Source: Theocolax elegans
Lineage: Eukaryota; Arthropoda; Insecta; Hymenoptera; Cerocephalidae
Length of the DNA: 64,000 bases
Assembly (NCBI GenBank): GCA_026168455.1
Contig: CM047427.1
Coordinates: forward strand, 10,553,335 to 10,617,334
Direction of reading: 5' to 3'
Every line of letters begins with the position of its first letter. Position 1 is the stretch's first letter. A program made the position numbers and the translations under genes. Shown piece after piece: positions 9,725-18,868 of this stretch. The notes under the pieces are model-generated. The model saw only the letters and a program-made list of their open reading frames with translations, searched no databases and was not told the origin of the DNA.

Positions 9725-11005
9725 ATGACTGACCATTCTGATGGTCGGTCTTTGGTGCAACCTACAAGTACCTCTCAATCTAATGTATCTGAAACCTACG
9801 CTAACATAATCGCACAGAGGTCATTACCAACTAGAGAACATGCTATAATTATAGAATCAATTGACGGATTTTCCAACGATGATTATATTGACGGTCTCGA
9901 ACTGCTAGTGAATGTTAAAAATATAACACATATTTCGAAAATCTCTGGTTCAAGAGTTTGTGTCTACCTAAATAGCCAAGAAACAATTAACTAATAAAAA
10001 AGTTAAAGTTAAAGACCTTTTGTTAAACATTAGGCCTCTCATGGAAAAGAGTAGAAGAGTGGTTATATCCAATGTCCATCCTGGAATTCCTGACTCATTT
10101 TTATTAAATCTGTTAAAAAATAAAGGTATTGCACCCGTATCTCAAATCAAAGAAATCAAAGCAGGATTATATAAACCACAACGCGCTCACATTCAGTCAT
10201 TCAGAAGACAGGTTTATATTAAAGAAGAAGAAGAAAAATTACTCCCGGAAACAGAACAAATACAATTTGAAGACATTACATCGTGGATCTACTTTAGTAT
10301 CGATTCAACAAATTGTTTTCTTTGTAAACAAAACGGACATGTAGCCAAAGTTTGCCCAATAAAGTCCAACGGTTTTAATAATTCGCAAATTCAAAATAAT
10401 AGCGATGAAAGCTTTCCAAGAAATACACCTGACAACAAACTTTCCTTTGATTTCGGAAACCCTACAATGTAAGAATCCAGTCCAGACAGCTGATAAATCT
10501 ATAAATATACTCAAGAGGCCCCCCCCTCCTTCTGTTTAATCTGAAGGATCTTCTACTGTTCCCGAAGAAAATATTATCTCTAACACCGATAATAACACCT
10601 TACCAACAGATACTATAATTGACGAATTTCAAACACCAAAACACAGAAACAAAAACAAAAAATCGAAAATAGTAAAAACAAGTAGTCAAAATGATCTAAA
10701 TTACGATCTAAATGATTCACTTGCTCCTATCAAAAATTTAATACAGGACAAAAAAGAAGATTTTCCACTCGACTATAACAAATTTAAAAACTTTCTAGAA
10801 TCCGCACATAGTGTTTCAAATGTTTTTAAGTTAGCAATAGAATATACTCTCCTTATATTGACAATCTTATTAAAATGATAAATTATTGTTATTCATTTAT
10901 TGAAGACAGAAGTTTAAAAATACGTCTCACTAAAATAAAAAAAAAAGTTAACGACGCAAGATAGTGAATTAGAAGTTGAATCGGATCAATCACAAAAATG
11001 CAAAT
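9725..11005 (+). pseudogene. LINE ORF1 (Gag-like, CCHC zinc knuckle), frameshifted
   Basis: ORF1 encodes the nucleic-acid-binding protein of the LINE. Three adjoining frames cover it: 9725-9994 (N-terminus), about 9990-10472 (a KSRRVVISNVHPGIP motif, then the knuckle CFLCKQNGHVAKVC, spacing C-x2-C-x4-H-x4-C, near 10313-10354), and a Lys/Asn/Asp-rich tail that continues in another frame from about 10540 to near 11000. At least two frameshifts or stops, near 9990 and 10472, break it, so no complete protein can be made. The tail runs up to and slightly overlaps the ORF2 start, as is usual for this group. Confidence 0.75.
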
Positions 11006-11014
11006 AACTTGAAA

Positions 11015-14000
11015 ATGGCCTTCTTCAATAAAAAATTAAAAATCGTATTTTGGAATTCGAGAAGCATTGTAAACAAAAGTAAGGAAGAACTACAAAGAAT
11101 CTTACAAGATATTGACATTTTTGCTTGTGTCGAAACATGGCTAGCAAATACCATTAACAACGATAAAAATACTTTGTTCAGTGGCTTTAAAACGCTTCGC
11201 AGAGACCGACAACATGGAAAAGGAGGCGGTATTCTTTTTCTCATACGCAACAATATTTCATTCTACGAACTTGTAAACCTCAAATCTCCGCACATGTCTG
11301 TTGAAATCACTGGTATTAGAGTAACTAACCTTAAAACGCCATTAGATCTTGTTGCATGCTATCGATCTCCAGGGTTTGTTTTGTCGCAATCACAATGGGA
11401 TTTAATTTTTTCAAATATCGATAATAAAAAAGACACAATTTTAATGGGCGATTTCAATGCGCATCATACCCTCTGGAATTGCGATAAAATTGATAATAAT
11501 GGAGAAAGGCTTTTAGAAAGTCTTGAAAAATCTGCTATGTTTTTGCATAATACTGATACAAAATCTTATTTTCAACCATACAATAACATCAAATCAAACT
11601 TAGACTTAATATTCTCTTCTATTGAAATCGCTCCCAAGATTGATATTAAAATGAACGACGAACCTTGGGGATCGGATCACCACCCTATGTTTATTAATTT
11701 TTCATGCGAAAAAAATATTTATAGAAAAAAATCTTTTAATCTAAAATCAATTAGAACAAACTGGTTCCTAGTCAATGAATACTTGGAAGAAAATTATTCT
11801 GAATTTCTATCATTAGAATATGAACAAGCTGATATTAATAAAAAATACGATATTTTTATAACTATAATTACTAATGCTATCAAACTTAATACGCCTATTA
11901 AAAAAAATGTAAGTAATCAATTTTATAAAAACCCAGTCTCTTGGTGGGACGCTGATTGCGATAGAAGTAAAAGATTAAAAATAGCCGCATTTAAAAAATA
12001 TAAGTTTACAAAAAAGATTACGGATTTTGAAGAATATAAAAGACGATGCTATCAAGCTAACAAAATATATAAATTAAAAAAGAAAGAAAATTACATTAGT
12101 TTTGCTGAAACAGTCAACTTTCGCATAAATCAAACACACGTTTGGAATACCACAAAAATATTAAAAAATAAGTGGATAAATATTACTCCCGTAAATACTT
12201 CCGAAAATCACCAGTCAAAAGCAAAAATTGATATAGCTTTAAATAAAATATGTTCTCCGTGGTGTGCTTATGATCCCGAATGGTTACCCAAATGTGAAAC
12301 AAATGAATTTTTAAGTTCTCATTTTGATTTTGTCGAGTTTACAACAGCTTTAAACAGTACTAATAAAAAATCATCATGCGGAATGGATGGAATCGATTAT
12401 TTAGTTTTGTTTGAATTACCAATAAAATATAAGCTAATATTACTTGACCTGTATAACGAAATGTATCTTACATGTAAATATCCAAATCAGTGGAAAAATA
12501 ACTACTTACACTTTATAAATAAATCCGATGGGACAAGTGTCAGACCTATAGCATTGTCCTCTTGCCTATGTAAACTATTTGAAAAAATGGTAAAAAATAA
12601 GCTTCAGTGGTTTATTGAGTATAATAATTTGCTTCTTAAGAGTCAAACAGGCTTTCGGAAAGGACAATCTACCATTGACAACATAACTAATCTGACACTA
12701 AATATAGAAGAAGCGTTTAACACAAAAAAACATGTATTAGCGACTTTTTTAGATGTAAGTGGTGCGTTCGATAATGTTGATAGCAGTATTTTATTACAAA
12801 AATTAGCTAATATCGGCTGTCCCACTAACCTTGTTAAATTCGTCAAACACCTTACGTACCAAAGGTTTATTTATACAGACAATTTGGGAGATAACAACAT
12901 GATTACTTATAAAGGAGTTCCTCAAGGTGGTGTATTAAGTCCACTCTTGTATCTTATTTACGTTTCTAACATCACTGACAATATTGCCAAAAGTGTTAAT
13001 ATTTCTCAATTTGCGGATGATATTGCACTATATTGTAATAGAGGATCAGTAAAAACATCTAAAAAAATATTAGAAAAAGCTATTAATACTATATATGACA
13101 ATTTATATAAATTAGGCTTAGAATTATCACCTAACAAAACCATATTTTTACATTTTAACAAAAATAATGTTAGTCCAGGTAAAATAGAAATAAAAGTCAA
13201 AAACTCTGTAATTAAATCAAGTAAAAATGCAAAATTTCTAGGTATTTTATTTGATTACAGATTATCTTTTCAAGATCATATAAAAAATATTAAAGTTAAA
13301 TGTTCCAGAGCTTTAAATATAATTAAATTTTTAAGGGGTACTTGGTGGGGAGCAGACCCTCATACGCTAATAATACTTTATAAGAGCTATATTCGTTCCA
13401 TAATTGATTATGGCTGTTTCGTATATTATCCCAAACAATCTAAAAACTCGGAAATACTAGAAAAAATCCAATATAGTAGTATTAGGTTTGCGTTAGGTTA
13501 TAGAATCAGTACTCCCACCAATATACTCTTAGGTGAAACAAAATTACCACTAATCGAACAGCGCACCAGATTCTTATGCTTTAACTACTTAAATAAAATA
13601 CTAAGTAATAAAAATCTCTTAGTTTATGAAACAATTTCGAGATTTAAAATGCTTGCTAGAGATGTTAATTATATTCCTAACTCTAATAATAGTTTATTAC
13701 AAGAATGTATTCTTGAAAATGATTATGTAATAGATTATCTTATTTCCAACTCCCAATTTAATATCTACAAAAACAAATACGATACCTTGATTAAACAACT
13801 CAACATAGATATTGAGTTTGGCGCATCTCTTAAATCGTCACAAAATCCTAATTTAATAATTGATAAATATATTTCAGACAACAAAATTTGTGCAATATAT
13901 ACCGACGGGAGTAAGTCAAGCAAATCTATATCTTGCGGTACGGCGTGCGTATGTCCTGAACTAAATAAATGTATTACAAAAAGCGTAGTTAAAAATGCGT

Positions 14001-14479
14001 CAATTTTCACTACCGAATGTATCGCTCTCAACGATGCCTTAGACTTAGCTTTGAGTATGCCAGATCGTAATTACTGCATTTTCACAGATTCTTTAAGTGC
14101 TTTATTATCATTAAAAAATGTAATTACAAGCGTCAAATCTAATCCTTATATAATAAGTATTAAAGAGAAATGTAACAAATATTCTTTACATCATTCCAAT
14201 AATGAAATAAAATTTATATGGATACCTTCACACATTGGTATTTTCGGAAATGAATTAGCCGACACTAGTGCTAAAAGTGCTGCAGAAAAAATCGCTTGTC
14301 GGTCAATCAAAATACCATTCACGGATTTTAAAGAGTTCTTTAAAAAAAAAGCTTTTGAAAATACCGCAATAACTATTCAAAATCAAGGATTCCTTAAAGG
14401 TATTAATTACTTTGAAAAATATTATAAAAACTGTACTAATCCTTGGTATATTATGCGACGTTACCAAATTTTTGGTTAA
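11015..14479 (+). CDS. LINE ORF2: endonuclease, reverse transcriptase, RNase H (C-terminus cut off)
   Basis: The frame is open from 10976; the first ATG is at 11015 and I use it as start (about 1154 codons). Domains in order: apurinic-type endonuclease (VFWNSRS near residue 11, CVETWL, GDFNAHH near 144, SDHHPM near 220); reverse transcriptase (RPIALSS near 508, FLDVSGAFD near 577, PQGGVLSPLLY, active-site FADD near 665); and RNase H (YTDGS near 961, TTEC, FTDS, WIPSHIGIFGNELAD near 1068-1082), with all four acidic residues visible. The enzyme nicks target DNA and copies its RNA into the nick. The frame has no internal stop but ends at a foreign stop just inside the nested insertion at 14450. 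The true C-terminus lies at 16486-16818. Confidence 0.88.
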   Translation: MAFFNKKLKIVFWNSRSIVNKSKEELQRILQDIDIFACVETWLANTINNDKNTLFSGFKTLRRDRQHGKGGGILFLIRNNISFYELVNLKSPHMSVEITGIRVTNLKTPLDLVACYRSPGFVLSQSQWDLIFSNIDNKKDTILMGDFNAHHTLWNCDKIDNNGERLLESLEKSAMFLHNTDTKSYFQPYNNIKSNLDLIFSSIEIAPKIDIKMNDEPWGSDHHPMFINFSCEKNIYRKKSFNLKSIRTNWFLVNEYLEENYSEFLSLEYEQADINKKYDIFITIITNAIKLNTPIKKNVSNQFYKNPVSWWDADCDRSKRLKIAAFKKYKFTKKITDFEEYKRRCYQANKIYKLKKKENYISFAETVNFRINQTHVWNTTKILKNKWINITPVNTSENHQSKAKIDIALNKICSPWCAYDPEWLPKCETNEFLSSHFDFVEFTTALNSTNKKSSCGMDGIDYLVLFELPIKYKLILLDLYNEMYLTCKYPNQWKNNYLHFINKSDGTSVRPIALSSCLCKLFEKMVKNKLQWFIEYNNLLLKSQTGFRKGQSTIDNITNLTLNIEEAFNTKKHVLATFLDVSGAFDNVDSSILLQKLANIGCPTNLVKFVKHLTYQRFIYTDNLGDNNMITYKGVPQGGVLSPLLYLIYVSNITDNIAKSVNISQFADDIALYCNRGSVKTSKKILEKAINTIYDNLYKLGLELSPNKTIFLHFNKNNVSPGKIEIKVKNSVIKSSKNAKFLGILFDYRLSFQDHIKNIKVKCSRALNIIKFLRGTWWGADPHTLIILYKSYIRSIIDYGCFVYYPKQSKNSEILEKIQYSSIRFALGYRISTPTNILLGETKLPLIEQRTRFLCFNYLNKILSNKNLLVYETISRFKMLARDVNYIPNSNNSLLQECILENDYVIDYLISNSQFNIYKNKYDTLIKQLNIDIEFGASLKSSQNPNLIIDKYISDNKICAIYTDGSKSSKSISCGTACVCPELNKCITKSVVKNASIFTTECIALNDALDLALSMPDRNYCIFTDSLSALLSLKNVITSVKSNPYIISIKEKCNKYSLHHSNNEIKFIWIPSHIGIFGNELADTSAKSAAEKIACRSIKIPFTDFKEFFKKKAFENTAITIQNQGFLKGINYFEKYYKNCTNPWYIMRRYQIFG

Positions 14480-14939
14480 ATTAAATAACCGTTTCCCGGT
14501 GGAAACGCCGAAAATATTAACAAAATAAAATAAACCCTGCACGGCCGACTCTCTCAGAGGAGATCCCGTCGAATTTACAGTGGACCGGTTTCCACTGTAA
14601 TCTATAATAATTTTTAGTTGGCGTAAATACACTTGTTTTCCCACACAGAAAATTAATAAGCGGATTCCTTGCGGAATCCACTGTCACCACTACCACGAGA
14701 GAGATTCGTGAAACTTAATATTTATTAATAACGCGCGAAAAAAACCCAACGTAAGGCGACGTAATTAACAAATAGAACCCAAGAACTCAACGATAGAAAA
14801 GCAATCACTCCCGGAACAACCACGACCACGTTTGACCAACAATAATGATATATATATCAGACACCACAATAGTAATTAAATTGCTTACCACTTTGTTGAA
14901 TAAATCTAAATATTATATATAAAATTAGAATATGCTGTA

Positions 14940-14970
<31 letters not shown>

Positions 14971-16485
14971 CTCGATTTTATTATGGTAACAAATATCAAT
15001 CACTGATCGAACCCTCCGAAAAATAAGAACTTCTCACAATGGCTACTGATAACTCAAAATGCTCTCAAAATCTATCTTTACTCTCCAACTCACGATGCTA
15101 GAATATACTAACTCCCTTTCCGGAAACTACCCTCCGTAACCGAAAGTTTAAATACTCTCTCCTTTTCTCACTTGTTGTCCCATTTCCTTATCTCTCTCGT
15201 GTCACCTGCGGGAGATAAGTCATTATTTGACTTATCTCCATGTAATTACATGTCACAGGTGCCCCCCCGCTACCGTATAGTCCTTACTAATATCAAAATT
15301 GACAACTCATTTACATAAGTTATCATTGTCTCAACTATTACAGTAAATATACGTGTATTACGGAATTACTGTCATAATACTATTTTATACAGTAATTCCA
15401 TACACGACACATCGTCCTTACTATGAAACTTTTAGTAATTTATTACTAAAATCTTATTGGCGCGAGATTTGAATCTCTTATTCGCCTCTATATATTATAC
15501 ACGTATAATATATATACCCGAACGATCCCCACTACACGTGTTCCGAAACTCCCTACTGATCGGTACATATATCCCTACGTCGATGAAAGCGCGGACCGCC
15601 TAGTTACTATGCGCGCGCTTGAATCTCGATCGATTCAAGATGGACGCAACTGAGCTCGAACCGACACGTATACAACGTGCTTCGCGACCGGTTCACCGAG
15701 TGCGCGCGATCCCCACCGGCGGGGACGACGATAACCGTTCCGCGGGTGTTGTGCGCGTGTGTAAAGTGTGTGCGCGTACGTATGCTCGCGTGTATACACC
15801 GTGCGCGAAGACGGCGACGAGTTCTCCCCACCAACGCTCCACGAGGTACTACACACAGCGATCATGGTAATGTTTACATCATTGTTTATTGCATATTTGC
15901 AATAAACAATGATGCAAAACTCCTGAAATAGGTAAGTCTTAAGGTAACCTTTTACCAAATCACTTCTTTACGGCTTTCCAATGTCTATGTTCCCCTATAT
16001 TTAATAAATAACATAAATATTAACCTTAATTATTCCAATTCATTTAACTAATTCTATTAAAACAACAACGGTTTGTTCATTCCTTCAATGAATGAACAAG
16101 CCACTATTTACTAAAGTAATTTACCTAGCAATCATGATATTAACCCACAAATATGTGTCAATAGATGTATCGTTATCTATTGTCACGTACTCACCCAATA
16201 TTTGTACCCTCACTAATATACATAGCTATTCAACATATTAAAATATTTTTCCCTTTACAGATGCAGTCCTCCAGGAGCAGGTGTTCACCACAGAAACCTC
16301 ATCTTCCTGTAGATGAGAACCCCGGAGCGGACAACCCTAACACTTCCAACACCACACTATCAACGTCCTGACCCTACGCTTCTGGCTAACCACCGAACCA
16401 GCTAAGTATAACATCTAATTAATTTCCATAGGTAGATAACATTATATTAATATTCCTTATTTCTTTTCAGGTACCCCCTTTATAT
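14450..16485. mobile_element. Unidentified 2036-bp insertion inside LINE ORF2
   Basis: ORF2 coding similarity stops after the codon TAT at 14447-14449 and resumes in the correct frame with GAT at 16486. A TAT also precedes that GAT (16483-16485), consistent with a 3-bp target duplication. The insert is compositionally mixed. It has a GC-rich block (about 15590-15850), a C-run (15262-15268), an AT microsatellite (14944-14970) and several strong short hairpins, including 15212-15240 and 15877-15914. It has no obvious terminal inverted repeat and no recognisable protein: frames such as 15607-15834, 15619-15870 and 16165-16371 lack domains. It may be a non-autonomous or internally deleted element. 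I do not recognise the family. Confidence 0.65.
15877..15914. repeat. Perfect 17-bp hairpin inside the nested insertion
   Basis: catcattgtttattgca is followed by the 4-base loop tatt and then the exact reverse complement of the stem. It lies directly downstream of the GC-rich block of the insertion. Such hairpins occur near the ends of several non-autonomous elements, but its role here is unknown. Confidence 0.85.
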
Positions 16486-16818
16486 GATGACACCATCACA
16501 ATTAATACAAACCTTTCTCGAAATATAATTGTAACAATAAATCGTTGTAGATCAGGACACTACAATCTGGCATACTCTTTAGCACGCGTTAAATTTATAA
16601 ACGATCCAAAATGTGAATGTGGTCATATGCAACAAGATCTAGAGCATATCGTATGGAATTGTCCTATTTATAACCAACAACGAATTATATTATTAAAAAA
16701 TTTACGCAAATTAAAATATCAACTACCGACATCAACCACAATATTACTGTCTTCACCCACTATATCAATATGCAAGCTATTATACAGTTTTTTTCAACAT
16801 TGTAATCTACAAATATAG
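16486..16818 (+). pseudogene. LINE ORF2 C-terminal piece (CCHC domain), severed by insertion
   Basis: In frame with ORF2 once the nested insertion is discounted. It carries the conserved tail of I/Jockey-type ORF2 proteins: an RSGHYNLAY motif, then the Cys/His cluster CECGHMQQDLEHIVWNC near 16612-16662, and a hydrophobic end with a stop at 16818. Downstream is a short 3' UTR ending in poly-A at about 16905. On its own it has no start and is not expressed as a separate gene. Confidence 0.8.
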
Positions 16819-16905
16819 AAATGTAAAGTATATCATTGTAAATAATAATGTACAACAAAATAATCTCATTTAAGAGATTAAATTTGATAAAAAAAAAAAA
16901 AAAAA

Positions 16906-17060
16906 AATTATATAATTTGAACATCCTCACCATTTCTCACTAAATAAGCCACTGCATTTATTGGATAATATACTTTGAATCTTTTTCAACATCTACTTCT
17001 TCATATACATTTCCTTCGATTAAAATGCCTCCTACATCTTCATTTGCCTCTAAAAATACA
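16906..17060 (-). pseudogene. Decayed coding remnant, copy 1 (unrecognised), cut by the LINE
   Basis: On minus this encodes a frame that includes LFLEANEDVGGILIEGN and, after one frameshift near 16970, NAVAYLVRNGEDVQI. The same protein motif recurs about 310 bp to the right (17225-17440), so the two are diverged direct repeats of one coding sequence. The LINE inserted into the 3' side of this copy: its right target-site duplication occupies 16906-16920. I do not recognise the protein. It is likely a mobile-element or multicopy gene fragment. Confidence 0.5.
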
Positions 17061-17224
17061 AGTTTATTGATTTGAGGTTAACATTGCATCTTAAACAATT
17101 CAAACACATTAACCGGTTGTGGCATATGTTAAAAGAAATAGCTGTAAATAAAAGTTTTACTAGTTAAACATTTACTTACAAAAAGATATTTAAATTAATT
17201 ATCATCGAATTAAGTCATTACAAA

Positions 17225-17440
17225 CCTTAGACATCTATTGTATAATTGAACATCTCCATTTCTCACTAAATAAGATACTGCATTTTTATGGGTAATACAC
17301 TGAGAACCATCTAGAAAATTTAGTTCGTCATGTACATTTCCTTCGATTAGAATGACTCCTACATCTTCATTTGCCTCTAATAAAGGTCTATGAATATTGC
17401 ACCCATAATCAATATTTTGAAATGAGTAGTATATAAATCG
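17225..17440 (-). pseudogene. Decayed coding remnant, copy 2 (unrecognised)
   Basis: On minus the frame runs open for roughly 65 codons, through EANEDVGVILIEGNVHDE and THKNAVSYLVRNGDVQLYN. It matches copy 1 at most positions (EANEDVG, ILIEGN, NAV.YLVRNG). There is no start codon, and no catalytic or zinc-binding motif stands out. Preserved protein similarity between two copies that differ at many bases suggests the duplication happened while the sequence was still under coding constraint. Confidence 0.45.
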
Positions 17441-17696
17441 ATTGCTCGTAAAAAATTACAAAATATTGATATTTAACATTTTTTTGCTCGTGGCTTTGTT
17501 TTTGCACAATATGCAAAAATCACTTAGGTGATGCACCCAATTTTCCACCTCTATTTTAAACGTAATAAAATGATTGTAAAATAATCTAGCCCGACCTATT
17601 AGATTGCTCGTGATCTGCTCGTCATGCACCCAAAGCCTAAATTTATAAATATATACCAACGATCCTTGGTACCAAATGAAACTCTAAGTAGAGAAA

Positions 17697-18045
17697 GCTC
17701 TCTACGAAGTACATTACACCCCACAAGCAGGTCATTTGGGAAATGACAAGACGTATGCAAGGCTAGCTACCTACTACCACAAAAGCAATCAGCAGGCTCC
17801 AGTAGGAATAATGGAAGGCAGGAACATAGATGGACCATGGACAGTAGTAGCAGTTGATATAATGGGACCCAAACCACCGTCAAAGCAAGATTTCAAATAC
17901 ATAATTGTCTTTGAAGATTTATTTAACCGTTATGTTGAAATGAAAGCATTAAGACGAGCCGACACAAAAAGTGTACTCCAGCGTTTGATGAATTAGTCAT
18001 TAATAGATGGTCTTGTTCCAAATATCTAATTTCGGACAATGTCCA
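17697..18045 (+). pseudogene. Gypsy-type integrase fragment, deleted and frameshifted
   Basis: From 17697 the frame reads VHYTPQAGHLGNDKTYARL, the first half (two His) of the HHCC zinc domain of retrotransposon integrases. The two cysteines are missing, through an apparent internal deletion near 17780. Then comes the core domain with PWTVVAVDIMGP (first catalytic Asp) and YIIVFEDLFNRYVEM. The frame stops at 17996, but a +1 shift near 17984 restores FDELVINRWS...YLISDN (second Asp). The third catalytic Glu is absent. This is a dead LTR-retrotransposon relic with no LTR visible nearby. Confidence 0.8.
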
Positions 18046-18122
18046 AATCACCAACGTTTTTACCAACAAAACAACCCCACATCATAATTGAACCACCTCC
18101 ATGTTTCCCATGTTTTTTATTT
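18038..18122 (-). pseudogene. Tc1-like transposase fragment
   Basis: On minus about 28 codons read KHGKHGGGSIMMWGCF followed by VGKNVGDLD. This is the highly conserved KHGGGSIMMWGCF block preceding the second catalytic Asp of Tc1-family transposases. Only this block survives, and it abuts or overlaps the end of the integrase relic. No inverted repeats were found around it. It shows that Tc1 elements, likely movers of the TA-flanked MITEs here, have been present in the genome. Confidence 0.7.
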
Positions 18123-18615
18123 TTTATAACTCCACGCAGATCGTAAAAGGCGCAATAATGGAACATTACAAAACTATAATAGCGGTTATTTATATAATTA
18201 AATAAAATAACATTGTGAAATAAAATATCGGTTAAAATATAACTTAAAACACTTCACCAAGAAGTCGGACACGTTACCGCCTGCGCTATCGACACTTCTC
18301 GAATAAACTCCATTAGTTCGCTATGTGTCGTATAGATCCTCGTTTATTGCGTTATTCATTAATATTTATTAACAAAAAAGCTAATCAAGTTGTTCCTTAT
18401 AAGAAATGCATTTCTGTACTTCAGATTCTATGGATTAAATTGATTAAAATAACAAAATAAGATAATAACCATCATAACCGCCTCGAATGATACACCTCGT
18501 TGCGACTATTCCGATGACTAAAATTTGATACAAAGTTTACTGAAAATTGAAAGCGCACAAATTTTACTATTCTGGTATAGTAATTTTTAATAAGACTACA
18601 CAATTTCTACTGTAC
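18123..18615. other. AT-rich spacer, no gene seen
   Basis: AT-rich sequence between the transposase relic and the SINE. No coding frame or repeat structure recognised. Confidence 0.5.
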
Positions 18616-18628
18616 AGTATGCTAATAT

Positions 18629-18838
18629 ATGACGCCTGCGATGGCTCGGTCAGTAGGGCGTCGGACTCGTAATCTGGAGGTCCCAGGTTCTATTCCCGGC
18701 CCCGGCCGATTGATACAAGCACCACAGGGGAATGTATTTTCAACAAGTGCTTTCTTCACAAAGAAATCATATGACTTCCGTCGCTGATTAGCACTGGTTT
18801 GGGAGCATAAAAAGAGCGACGTTAAAATAATAAAAAAA
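18629..18838 (+). mobile_element. tRNA-derived SINE with 13-bp target-site duplication
   Basis: The 5' head is tRNA-like: A-box-like tggctcggtcagtaggg (about 18642-18658), an anticodon region with CGT (gactcgtaat, Thr-like) and a B-box-like ggttctattcc (about 18689-18699), one substitution from the consensus. A tRNA-unrelated body of about 120 bp follows and ends in an A-rich tail. The element is bracketed by perfect direct repeats agtatgctaatat at 18616-18628 and 18839-18851. These define it as a retroposed Pol III transcript copied in trans by a LINE. It is not a functional tRNA because the acceptor stem does not close. Confidence 0.88.
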
Positions 18839-18868
18839 AGTATGCTAATATTTATAGAACATATAGTA

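Larger units (their letters stand above)
9541..16905 (+). mobile_element. Full-length I/Jockey-group LINE, disrupted by a nested insertion
   Basis: The non-LTR retrotransposon begins gagtctcgtttgagac near 9543 and ends in a run of about 19 A at 16887-16907. It is flanked by a 15-bp target-site duplication. It carries an ORF1 with a CCHC zinc knuckle (degraded by frameshifts) and an ORF2 with apurinic endonuclease, reverse transcriptase and RNase H domains, followed by a CCHC-type C-terminus. Removing the 2036-bp insertion at 14450-16485 leaves an element of about 5.3 kb, normal for this group. RNase H plus endonuclease places it in the I/Jockey superfamily. I cannot name the clade with certainty. 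Confidence 0.88.

Noticed and set aside
15607..15958. Overlapping Arg/Thr-rich frames
   Set aside because: Four frames on both strands overlap in one GC-rich block of the nested insertion, the pattern expected when stop codons are rare by composition.
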